From: LMUY01 sp965198565
Lineage (GTDB): Bacteria > Pseudomonadota > Alphaproteobacteria > Acetobacterales > Acetobacteraceae
Assembly (NCBI GenBank): GCA_965198565.1
Contig: OZ240665.1
Location: forward strand, 434,001 to 498,000
Direction: 5' to 3'
Length of the DNA stretch: 64,000 nt
In this document: positions 11,467-18,953 of the stretch, in pieces
How positions within the stretch are numbered: the stretch's first letter is position 1
How the letters are laid out: each line of letters begins with the position of its first letter
The notes under the pieces: model-generated
Databases searched by the model: none
What the model was told of the DNA's origin: nothing
Seen by the model: only the letters and a program-made list of their open reading frames with translations
Made by a program: the position numbers and the translations under genes

Positions 11467-11735
11467 ACAGCATCCCTACACAAAACGCACCGCGCCCACG
11501 CAGAAAACACCACAACAAACAAAAGCCAACCCAAACACCAAAACCAAACCAACCAATCAAACCAAAGCAGCGCCCCAGCCAAACCAGCCAATCAGCCCCA
11601 TATCCAGATCAACCAACCCAAACACAAAACCAACCAACCAACCCAACCTCACATAACCCAATAATCCATCCACCTCTCAGCAAACAAATCATCAAAAAGA
11701 CGCCGCCAACTTATCCCTTCCAAACCAGATACAAT
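11467..11735 (-). other. rRNA operon leader, extreme G/T strand bias, no gene
   Basis: Between boxA and 16S the + strand is almost only C and A (for example CCAACCAATCAAACC), so the transcript is G/U-rich with little self-complementarity. Open frames here are compositional artefacts. It should contain the upstream half of the 16S processing stalk. Confidence 0.6.
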
Positions 11736-11747
11736 TGTCAAAGAACA
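11736..11747 (-). promoter_or_regulatory. boxA antitermination element
   Basis: The transcript-sense sequence TGTTCTTTGACA closely matches the rRNA boxA consensus TGCTCTTTAACA bound by NusB/S10. It lies between the promoter and 16S, as expected. Confidence 0.75.
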
Positions 11748-11796
11748 ACTTCCTTCCGGAAGCGCCGCCGCGACTAGGCCGCAACGGTGAGGCGCG

Positions 11797-11825
11797 TATC
11801 TAGTCGCCACCGCTCGACGTGTCAA
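11797..11825 (-). promoter_or_regulatory. rRNA operon promoter
   Basis: On the minus strand TTGACA (11820-11825) and TAGATA (11797-11802) are separated by 17 bp. The -35 is perfect and the -10 fair. It is the best candidate for the main sigma-70-type rrn promoter, 50 bp before boxA. Confidence 0.75.
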
Positions 11826-11913
11826 CGCGATGACACCAACATTCCGCATTCGGTGCGGCGGGCAGCTATGCTGCACTGCGGGTTGAACTCTGTGCACCGG
11901 CCGCGACAGGGCG

Positions 11914-13302
11914 CTAGGCCCTGGGAACTCCGGCGTCGCCATCCCAGCCCGTCCACTGCTCGATCGCGCGGCCGACGCGCAGCACGGTTGCCTCGTCGAA
12001 CGGGCGGCCGACCACCTGCAACGACAGCGGCAGGCCCTCCGCCCCCGTGCCGGTCGGCACGCTCATCGCAGGGTGCCCCGTCACGTTGAACGGGATGGTC
12101 TGCATGGGCGCGAGGTCAGTGCGGTTCGGGTCTGGCAGCGCGTCAAACCGGGGCGCTATCGCCAGGGCCGACGCAGCCAGCAAAGCGTCGTAGCGGCTAA
12201 GCGCAGCGTTGGTCGCGTCCAGCAACTCCTGGCGCACGCGCAAGGCCTGGATCAGGTCGGCCGCAGAGATCGTGGCCCCAAGCAGGAAGCGTTGCTGCGT
12301 CAGCCAGCCATAATCTGCGCGCCGGGTCAGTAGATCCGCCTCGTGGATGGCGAATGCCTCGCTCAGCATGATTACCCGTCCGCAGGCGGCGTAGAGCGCA
12401 TAGGGCGGCAGCGTCACGTCCTCCACCGTAGCGCCGGCCTGGCGCAGTGCATCCACGGTGCGGTCGAACGCGGCCAGCATGTCCGGCGTCAGGGCTGGCG
12501 ACTCGGCGAAGAACGCGCGCGGCACCCCGAAGCGCAGCCCGGCCACGCCGCCCTGCAGCCCGGCCAGGTAGTCCGGCACGGGCGCGTCGGCGCTCGCCGG
12601 GTCCATCGGGTCGTAGCCGGCGATCACCTGCATGGTCAGCGCCGTATCTTCCACGCTGCGGGTGAGTGGCCCGGCGTGGTCGAGCGTGAACGACAGCGGG
12701 AAGATGCCGCGGCGGCTCACCCGGCCGTAGGTCGGCTTCAGCCCCACCGTGCCGCAATAGGCCGCCGGCCCGCGGATGGAGCCGCCGGTGTCCGAGCCCA
12801 TCGCCATCCGCACCATGCCGGCCGCCACCGCCGCGCCCGAGCCGGAGGAAGAGCCGCCGGTCACGTGCTTGGTGTTCCACGGGTTGCGCGCCGGGGGAAA
12901 CGGCAGGTCGAACGAGGGGCCGCCGATGGCGAACTCATGCGTGGCGAGCTTGCCCAGCAGCACGCCCCCGCCCGCCGCCAACTTCTGCTGCACGACGCAG
13001 TCTGTCTCCGGCACCACGTCCAGGCGCAGCTTGGAGTGGCAGGTGGTGCGGATGCCCGCCGTGTCATAGATGTCTTTCAGCGCGTAGGGGACCCCCTGCA
13101 TCGGCCCGGCATCCTGCCCGGCGGCAAAGGCGGCGTCGGCTCGGCGGGCATCGGCCAGCGCCCGCTGCTGCGTCAGTGTGACGAAGGCGTGCAACGCGCC
13201 GTCGGTTTGCGCGATCCGGTCTAGCGCCGCCTGGGTGAGCGCTTCAGACGTTGTGGCCCCGCTGCGGAGCTGCCGGCCCATGTCGGCGATGGAGGCGGCC
13301 AT
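11914..13302 (-). CDS. Amidase signature enzyme, AtzE/GatA-like
   Basis: Hydrolyses a C-N amide bond; the substrate is not readable from sequence. The Ser-cisSer-Lys triad is complete: Lys76 in YALKDIYD, Ser151 in the GGSSSGSG loop and Ser175 in GSDTGGSIR. About 462 residues, full length. The ATG at 13302 was chosen because it directly follows the stop of the AtzG-like gene and gives a normal N-terminus. The small partner just upstream suggests a heteromeric enzyme like 1-carboxybiuret hydrolase (AtzE-AtzG) rather than a GatCAB subunit. No signal peptide, so cytoplasmic. Confidence 0.88.
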   Translation of the reverse strand: MAASIADMGRQLRSGATTSEALTQAALDRIAQTDGALHAFVTLTQQRALADARRADAAFAAGQDAGPMQGVPYALKDIYDTAGIRTTCHSKLRLDVVPETDCVVQQKLAAGGGVLLGKLATHEFAIGGPSFDLPFPPARNPWNTKHVTGGSSSGSGAAVAAGMVRMAMGSDTGGSIRGPAAYCGTVGLKPTYGRVSRRGIFPLSFTLDHAGPLTRSVEDTALTMQVIAGYDPMDPASADAPVPDYLAGLQGGVAGLRFGVPRAFFAESPALTPDMLAAFDRTVDALRQAGATVEDVTLPPYALYAACGRVIMLSEAFAIHEADLLTRRADYGWLTQQRFLLGATISAADLIQALRVRQELLDATNAALSRYDALLAASALAIAPRFDALPDPNRTDLAPMQTIPFNVTGHPAMSVPTGTGAEGLPLSLQVVGRPFDEATVLRVGRAIEQWTGWDGDAGVPRA

Positions 13303-13303
13303 C

Positions 13304-13507
13304 TCAGCCACCCGCCAGCGGACGGAGTTGGAAGATGTTCGACGGCTCGGACGCCGCCGTTCGCGGGCCGCGCAGCAGCGCCACCTGCTCGCGCAGCCCG
13401 GCATAGCCCGGCAGCAGCAGCTCGCGTAGGTCGTCCGGCACGGCCAGCCCCGCCTTCGCCATCAGCATGTCGAACTCGGCGGCCTGGTCGCTCGGATTGG
13501 ACGGCAT
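13304..13507 (-). CDS. AtzG-like small amidase subunit
   Basis: A 67-residue protein of the GatC-like/AtzG-like class (MPSNPSDQAAEFDMLMAKAG, then PDDLRELLLPGYAGL). Its stop codon lies immediately before the amidase ATG, so the two are translationally coupled. In the cyanuric-acid pathway AtzG stabilises AtzE as a heterotetramer; a similar role here is inference from size, position and the helical pattern. Confidence 0.72.
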   Translation of the reverse strand: MPSNPSDQAAEFDMLMAKAGLAVPDDLRELLLPGYAGLREQVALLRGPRTAASEPSNIFQLRPLAGG

Positions 13508-13626
13508 GCGGCTTCCCCTGTTCCTGACACCGCGAGCTTACGTGACTTGGACGCCTTGCCCAGCGTTTTCGGCAGGTTTTTGCTGCCAAACGCTGCCGAG
13601 CGGTCGCTTCCCGCGTTATCACGGCC

Positions 13627-14895
13627 ATGACATCCTCGCTTCGCATCCTCGCGATCAGCCCCCGCGTCTACCTTGGCGACATCTATCTCAGCCTCTTGCG
13701 CGAGGGCCATGAGGTGCGCGTCGCCGCCCTCGATCCGCCGGAGCGGCGCGCCTACGCCGGGCTGATCGAGCCGGTGGCGGACTGGCGCGCCGAGTTGCCG
13801 TGGGTGGGGCGGGACGGCCTGATCATGGTAGAGGGCGTGGCAGCCGGCGCCTTGCAAGACCAGCTCCGCGCCCAGGGCTACCGCGTGGTCGGCGGCAGCG
13901 CTCTGGGCGACCGGCTCGAGACGGATCGCGCCTACGGCCAAGCGGTGCTTGCCGAGATGGGGCTGCCGATGGCCAGCAGCCGTGCGTTCGCGACCGCCGC
14001 GCAAGCCGCCGCCTGGCTGGAGGCCCATCCCGGCCGGTATGTGCTGAAGTATGACGGCGGCACGCACACCACCTATGTCGGCGAGCATCCGGCGGGAGCC
14101 GACGTGCTGTTCACCCTCCAGCGCAACCGGACGGGCAACGTGCTGCTGATGGAGCGGCTGCGTGGGGTGGAAGTGGGGGTCGGCGCCTATTTCGACGGCC
14201 GCCAGTTCCTCCGTCCCGCCTGCATCGACTTCGAGCACAAGCGTTTTTTCCCGGGCGACCGCGGCGAGATGACGGGGGAAATGGGCACGCTCGCCTCCTA
14301 TGAAGGCGCAGACCCGCTGTTCGAAGCCACGCTCAACCGGGTGGCTCCGCTGCTCGCCAGTGCGGGCCATATAGGCTACGTGAACCTCAACCTCATCGTG
14401 AACGAGCGTGGCCCCCTGCCGCTGGAATTTACCTGCCGCTTCAGCAATCCCGGCTACGCCATCCTGGCGGCGATGCAGGCAGATGGCTGGGCGGACCTGC
14501 TCACCCGCATGGCCGATGGCGCGGGCGGGCGCTTCCGCACCACGCCGGGCTGGGCGGTCGCCATCGTACTGACCGTGCCGCCGTTCCCTGCCACCGCGCC
14601 CGACACCCCGGCGGACGACGCGCCGGTGTTCTTCGTCGAGCCGCCGTCCGAGGCGGAAATCCCGTCCTATCACTTCGTGGACATGCGGCAGGAGGCTGGC
14701 CAGTTGCTGGTCCGCCACTGCTCGGGCCACGCCATGATCGTCACTGGCACGGGCGATGACGTCGCCTTCGCGCAGCAGGCGGCGATCCGCCGGGCCAGCA
14801 ACGTCATCGCGCCCGAGCTGCGCTGGCGGGAAGATGTCGGCGCCCGCTTCCTAGCCGGCGAGGGCGACACCTTGCGGCGGCTCGGCTGGCTGTGA
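13627..14895 (+). CDS. PurD-like ATP-grasp ligase
   Basis: A 422-residue protein with the layout of phosphoribosylamine-glycine ligase: N-terminal pre-ATP-grasp domain (LRILAISPRVYLGD), ATP-grasp fold (MASSRAFATAAQAAAWL, YVLKYDGG, GNVLLMERLRGVEVGVGAYF) and C-terminal barrel. It departs from true PurD: the N-terminal glycine loop is absent, and the usual RFGDPE metal/ATP motif reads RFSNPGY. It may therefore join other substrates. It overlaps the following methyltransferase gene (GTGA), so the two probably act together. Starts at ATG 13627. Confidence 0.72.
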   Translation: MTSSLRILAISPRVYLGDIYLSLLREGHEVRVAALDPPERRAYAGLIEPVADWRAELPWVGRDGLIMVEGVAAGALQDQLRAQGYRVVGGSALGDRLETDRAYGQAVLAEMGLPMASSRAFATAAQAAAWLEAHPGRYVLKYDGGTHTTYVGEHPAGADVLFTLQRNRTGNVLLMERLRGVEVGVGAYFDGRQFLRPACIDFEHKRFFPGDRGEMTGEMGTLASYEGADPLFEATLNRVAPLLASAGHIGYVNLNLIVNERGPLPLEFTCRFSNPGYAILAAMQADGWADLLTRMADGAGGRFRTTPGWAVAIVLTVPPFPATAPDTPADDAPVFFVEPPSEAEIPSYHFVDMRQEAGQLLVRHCSGHAMIVTGTGDDVAFAQQAAIRRASNVIAPELRWREDVGARFLAGEGDTLRRLGWL

Positions 14896-15755
14896 ACGAC
14901 GCGGTGGCAGCGTGCCTGCGGGGCGAGATTTCGCCGCACGTCGCGCTGTCCCGCATGCTGCTGGGGACGGCCGATGCGGCCGACATCCGCGCCGCGCTGG
15001 ACGAAGCGCGCTGCCCCAATCCGCACTGGAGCGCGCTGGCGGCGCTTGCCGAGGGCCGCTGGGGCGAATTCGACCGGCTGTCCCGCCACGTCCGCCAGGC
15101 CGGGGGCGATCATAGCCGCGTGGGCGACGTGGCTGAGATCGCGGCGTTCTTCGACGCGGCCTGCGCGGTTTCGCCCGAGGCCGGCGTTGCGCTCTACTCA
15201 CTGGGAGACCCGGCGATCCTGGCCGAGGCGACGGCCGAACTGGTGACCTGGCTGCGGGCCGAGGCGCTGCTGCCGCCGGGCGCTGCCGTGCTGGATGTCG
15301 GTTGTGGCATTGGCCGGGTTTGCGCCGCCTTGGCCCCCCATTGCCGGACCGTGCTCGGGCTCGACATCGCACCCGGCATGGTGGCCGAAGCGTGCCGCCG
15401 CCACCCGGCGCTCGCGTTTGCGGTGACCGATGGGAGCAGCCTGCCCGCCGGGCCGTGGGACTTGGTGCTGATGGCCGACAGCATGCCCTACGTGCTGCAA
15501 AGCGGCTTGGCCGACGCCGTGGTCGCGGCCGCCATGGCCAATCTCGCCCCGGGAGGCGCCCTGGCGGTGCTCAACCTCTCCTATGGCCGCGAGCCCGCCG
15601 ACGACGCGGCCGACGCCACGCGCTGGGCTGCACGACATGGCGCCACGCTGGAGTACAGCCGCCCGTTCAAGCTCTGGGATGCCAGCGCATACGTGCTCCG
15701 CACCGCCCCTCACACCGCCAAGCAAGCCCTCTCCCCCTGGGAGAGGGTTGGGTGA
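14892..15755 (+). CDS. Class I SAM-dependent methyltransferase
   Basis: A 287-residue protein. Motif I is VLDVGCGIGRV (about residues 134-144), followed by the acidic strand end VLGLDIA and the post-motif LVLMADSMPYVL. An N-terminal helical extension of about 100 residues is of unknown role. Start GTG at 14892 overlaps the stop of the ATP-grasp gene. The last residues (SPWERVG) are encoded by a palindromic repeat, so the native C-terminus was probably changed. The substrate is unknown. Confidence 0.75.
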   Translation: MNDAVAACLRGEISPHVALSRMLLGTADAADIRAALDEARCPNPHWSALAALAEGRWGEFDRLSRHVRQAGGDHSRVGDVAEIAAFFDAACAVSPEAGVALYSLGDPAILAEATAELVTWLRAEALLPPGAAVLDVGCGIGRVCAALAPHCRTVLGLDIAPGMVAEACRRHPALAFAVTDGSSLPAGPWDLVLMADSMPYVLQSGLADAVVAAAMANLAPGGALAVLNLSYGREPADDAADATRWAARHGATLEYSRPFKLWDASAYVLRTAPHTAKQALSPWERVG

Positions 15756-15826
15756 GGGGCATGCGGCATGGTCTCGCGGCTTTGCACCCGGGCCCTCACC
15801 CCGGTCCTCTCCCAGAGCGAGCGGGA
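15727..15826. repeat. Paired palindromic REP-like element, copy 1
   Basis: Arm one is CCCTCTCCCCCTGGGAGAGGG (15727-15747) plus TTGGGTGAGGG; arm two starts CCCTCACCCCGGTCCTCTCCC at 15793. The arms are inverted to each other and each can form a hairpin. It covers the end of the methyltransferase gene and the first codons of hemW. Related copies are at 21507 and 24208. Confidence 0.85.
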
Positions 15827-17029
15827 AACAACGCGGATGAGCCACTCGCGCTCTACATCCACTGGCCGTTCTGCCTGGCCAAATGCCCCTATTGCGACTT
15901 CAACAGCCACGTTCGCGAGACCATCCCGCAAGCGCGATTTGCCGCTGCGCTGCGTACGGAGCTGGCCTGGGAGGCGGCCCGGCTGGGACGCCGCCCGCTT
16001 GCCTCGATCTTCTTCGGCGGTGGCACTCCCAGCCTGATGGCGCCCGAAACTGTCGCCGCCCTGATCGCCGACGCCAAAGCGCTGTTCCGCCAGGACCCAG
16101 AGCTGGAAATCACGCTCGAGGCCAATCCCACCAGCGTGGAGGCTGGCCGCCTGCAAGCCTTCGCGCAAGCCGGCGTCAACCGCTGCTCGCTCGGCATCCA
16201 AAGCCTGCGCGATGACCAACTGGCGTTCCTGGGTCGTCAGCACTCGGCGGCCGAGGCCATCCACGCGCTCGAGACCGCACGCCGCATTTTCCCCCGTGTC
16301 TCGTTCGACCTCATCTATGCCCGCCCGGGGCAGGATTTGGCCGACTGGCAGGATGAGCTCCACCAGGCGCTATCGCTGGCGGCAGACCACCTGTCGCTCT
16401 ACCAGCTCACGATGGAGCCGGGCACGGCGTTCGAGGCGCTGCACCGCCGCGGCGCGCTCGTCCTGCCGGAGGAGGACGCTGCAGCCGCGCTCTACACCGC
16501 CACGACCGAGGCGGCAGCCGATCACGGCCTGGAGCAATATGAGATCTCCAACTACGCGCGTCCGGGCAGCGCATCACGGCACAACTTGGCTTACTGGCGC
16601 TATAGCGACTACGCCGGTATCGGCCCCGGTGCGCATGGCCGGGTCACACTAGAGCATCATCCGACCGAACGCGATCAGCCGTCGGATAAAGCTCTAGCGC
16701 ATCGGCTGGTCGCGACCCGGCGTCATCGTGCTCCGGAGCCCTGGCTCGCTCGCGTCGAGCAGCACGGCCATGGCAGCACGGCGGAGGATCTCCTCGCCCC
16801 TGTAGACCGTGCGCGCGAGATGCTGCTGATGGGCCTTCGTCTCGCCGAAGGTGTATCCATCGCCCGCCTCTTGCAGCGCAGCGGGCTGGCCCTGGAGCAG
16901 GCCATCGACGTCATAACGCTGCAGCAAGCGGTCGAAGAAAACTACGTGCGCCTCACGGCCGAGCGGCTGATTGCCACCCCGTCTGGGCGCATGCGTCTCG
17001 ACGCGTTGCTACCGGCTTTACTGCTGTAA
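15761..17029 (+). CDS. hemW: HemW-type radical SAM protein (coproporphyrinogen III oxidase-like)
   Basis: A radical SAM protein of the HemW family, thought to be a heme chaperone. The CxxxCxxC cluster is in FCLAKCPYCDFN, followed by FFGGGTPSLM, the SLGIQSL strand, EQYEISNYARPG and GIGPGAHG. The C-terminal domain (REMLLMGLRLAEGV) is complete. ATG 15761 is the first reasonable start; residues 12-20 are repeat-derived. At about residues 296-313 an 18-residue insert (starting LEHHPTERD) is encoded by a 49-bp palindrome, in frame. Confidence 0.88.
   Translation: MRHGLAALHPGPHPGPLPERAGNNADEPLALYIHWPFCLAKCPYCDFNSHVRETIPQARFAAALRTELAWEAARLGRRPLASIFFGGGTPSLMAPETVAALIADAKALFRQDPELEITLEANPTSVEAGRLQAFAQAGVNRCSLGIQSLRDDQLAFLGRQHSAAEAIHALETARRIFPRVSFDLIYARPGQDLADWQDELHQALSLAADHLSLYQLTMEPGTAFEALHRRGALVLPEEDAAAALYTATTEAAADHGLEQYEISNYARPGSASRHNLAYWRYSDYAGIGPGAHGRVTLEHHPTERDQPSDKALAHRLVATRRHRAPEPWLARVEQHGHGSTAEDLLAPVDRAREMLLMGLRLAEGVSIARLLQRSGLALEQAIDVITLQQAVEENYVRLTAERLIATPSGRMRLDALLPALLL
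16649..16697. repeat. 49-bp palindromic element inside hemW
   Basis: The ends are CTAGAGC and GCTCTAG, with inner arms TCCGAC and GTCGGA. This type of dispersed palindrome is common in alphaproteobacterial intergenic DNA. Here it lies inside a coding sequence and is read through in frame. Confidence 0.85.
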
Positions 17030-17132
17030 CACGCGGACACCAAATTATCGCGTGCGAACTGATGCAGTTTTAACCCATGTTGGTGCTACATCGGATCGTA
17101 ACGCTTATGGTGGAAACTTGATGGTCTGCGCG

Positions 17133-17522
17133 CTATGACGCTGAGCCACTCTCGACCGGATCGGGGCGAAGCAACTGGCAAATCATGGCGATGAGTTCAG
17201 ACGGCAAAAACGGCTTGCTCAACAGCGCATCGTTGTCGCGCAGTTTTGCAAAGCTACGCGCGACGTCGGGCCGTCCCGTCGTGAAAATGATCGGCGCGTC
17301 CGGGTAATGCGCTCGCACCAGCGATGCAACCGCAAACCCATCCAAGCTGCCGGGCATATGGACGTCGGTAATCAGCATCGAAACGGAACGAGCATGACCA
17401 TGGATGATGCTGGCGGCGGCGTCACCGCTTTCCGCCTCACAGACGTCATATCCCAAATCGGTCAGCTCTTCCACCACGATCAGGCGGATCAGCGGTTCGT
17501 CCTCGACGACAAGAATGCACAC
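17133..17522 (-). CDS. Single-domain response regulator (CheY-like receiver)
   Basis: A 129-residue receiver domain with no output domain. Acidic pocket Glu7/Asp8, phosphoacceptor Asp53 in LITDVHMPG, Thr in IIFTTG and Lys in LLSKPF are all present. Such proteins act by protein contact or in phosphorelays. It starts with GTG at 17522. It is divergent from the DHp-like gene at 17693, 170 bp away, which suggests a functional pair. Confidence 0.9.
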   Translation of the reverse strand: MCILVVEDEPLIRLIVVEELTDLGYDVCEAESGDAAASIIHGHARSVSMLITDVHMPGSLDGFAVASLVRAHYPDAPIIFTTGRPDVARSFAKLRDNDALLSKPFLPSELIAMICQLLRPDPVESGSAS

Positions 17523-17692
17523 GGCCCAATCCTATGCACGAGCATTGTGCGACCTACGGGTGATTCAGGCACGTTACTCAATCCCTACGCTCTTCCCGGG
17601 CGCTGGACGCCTCGGCTCCCATCAGGCGGGGACAAAAAAACGTCATCTAGGGTGCGCCGCCCGGTTGCATACCCATCACTTGGCCGTGTTGG

Positions 17693-17944
17693 ATGATCGG
17701 CGTGGAGAGAGTGGATGGTTCCCTACCATACCTGCCCCCGGGCATGACGGCGGCGGACGCAGTGCACGAGCTGAACAATGTCATGACGGTATTGCTCGGC
17801 AGCCTCGAGCAATTGCAGCGGCAGCCCATGGACGGTCGGGGCAAAACGCAACTAGAACGCGCCCGGCAGGCCGTAGAAGACGCCAATCAGTTACTGCAGC
17901 ATCTCGTCGGCCCGCATGGCTGGACAGGTCAAACGCCGATCTAA
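17693..17944 (+). CDS. Small DHp-like (histidine-kinase dimerisation) protein without ATPase domain
   Basis: An 83-residue protein. AVHELNNVMTVLLGSLEQL resembles the H-box of hybrid kinases (HDxNNxLT-like), with His25 as possible phosphoacceptor. The second helix continues with LERARQAVEDANQLLQHL. No HATPase_c domain follows before the stop at 17944. It could be a phosphotransfer or dimerisation module for the neighbouring receiver, or the remnant of a kinase. The start could also be the GTG at 17711, which has GGAGAGA in front. Confidence 0.55.
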   Translation: MIGVERVDGSLPYLPPGMTAADAVHELNNVMTVLLGSLEQLQRQPMDGRGKTQLERARQAVEDANQLLQHLVGPHGWTGQTPI

Positions 17945-18010
17945 GGCAGCGTCGGCAATTAAGTGCGTCGGCACGCCGACAAAGCTGCCGCTCAAAATAA
18001 AGGCTTAGGG

Positions 18011-18892
18011 CTATCCGTTGCCGCTCAGCGCCAACGCCCGCGCGTAGACAACCCGCTTGGGCAGCCCCGTCGCCGCCGCGACCGCCGCCGCTGCATCCTT
18101 CACGCTGCCGCCAGACAACGCCCGCCGCAGCTCCGCATCCAGCGTGGCCGCGTCGGCCGACTCCTGCGGCGCCGGCCCAAGCACGACGGTGATCTCCCCG
18201 CGCGCCTCCGACGCGGCGTAATGCGCGGCAAGACCCGCCAGGCTGCCGCGCCGCACCTCTTCGAACCGCTTGGTCAGCTCCCGCGCCACGGCCGCCGGGC
18301 GATCGCCAAACACCGCTGCCAAGTCCTCCAGCATTGCCGCTAACCGATGCGGCGCCTCGTACCAGATCGCCGTAACGGCCAAACCGGCCTGCTCGGCGGC
18401 TCGAAGACGGCCAAAGGCGGCCCGGCGCGCGGCCGAGCGTGGCGGCGCAAAACCAAGGAAGAGGAACGGCTGCGGCGGCAGCCCGCTCAAGGTCAGCGCC
18501 ATAACGGCGGCATTCGCCCCCGGCACCGCCCCCACCCGCAGCCCCGCCGCCAACGCCGCCCGCACCAGGCGGAAACCAGGGTCGCTCACCACGGGCGTTC
18601 CCGCGTCCGACACCAGGGCGATCCGCCGGCCCGCTCGCAGCGCATCCAGCAAGGCAGGGATGCGCTCGTCCTCGTTATGATCGTGCAGCGGTGATACGCT
18701 GGCCGCGATGCCGAAATGCCCCAAAAGCCGCGCCGTGACCCGCGTGTCCTCGCACAACACCAGGTCTGCCGTGCGCAGGGCTTCCACGGCCCGGACGCTC
18801 AGGTCGCCGAGGTTGCCGATGGGCGTGGAAACCAGCACAAGCTCCCCGCCAGCAACGGCGGTGACGGGCCCGGGCGCCCCATCTGCCACCAT
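18011..18892 (-). CDS. rsmI: 16S rRNA (cytidine(1402)-2'-O)-methyltransferase
   Basis: A SAM-dependent tetrapyrrole-methylase-fold enzyme that methylates the 2'-O of C1402 in the ribosomal P site. Motifs: LVSTPIGNLGDLS near the N-terminus, CEDTRVTARLL, HDHNEDER, ALVSDAGTPVVSDPGF and GAVPGANAAVMAL. Full length at 293 residues with the usual RELTKRFEE segment. Divergent from the LpoA-like lipoprotein gene, a common neighbourhood for rsmI. Confidence 0.95.
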   Translation of the reverse strand: MVADGAPGPVTAVAGGELVLVSTPIGNLGDLSVRAVEALRTADLVLCEDTRVTARLLGHFGIAASVSPLHDHNEDERIPALLDALRAGRRIALVSDAGTPVVSDPGFRLVRAALAAGLRVGAVPGANAAVMALTLSGLPPQPFLFLGFAPPRSAARRAAFGRLRAAEQAGLAVTAIWYEAPHRLAAMLEDLAAVFGDRPAAVARELTKRFEEVRRGSLAGLAAHYAASEARGEITVVLGPAPQESADAATLDAELRRALSGGSVKDAAAAVAAATGLPKRVVYARALALSGNG

Positions 18893-18953
18893 CAGACTGC
18901 CACCATCAGACTGGCACCATCAGTCGGCCACCCTCATCGGAGAACAGATCGTC

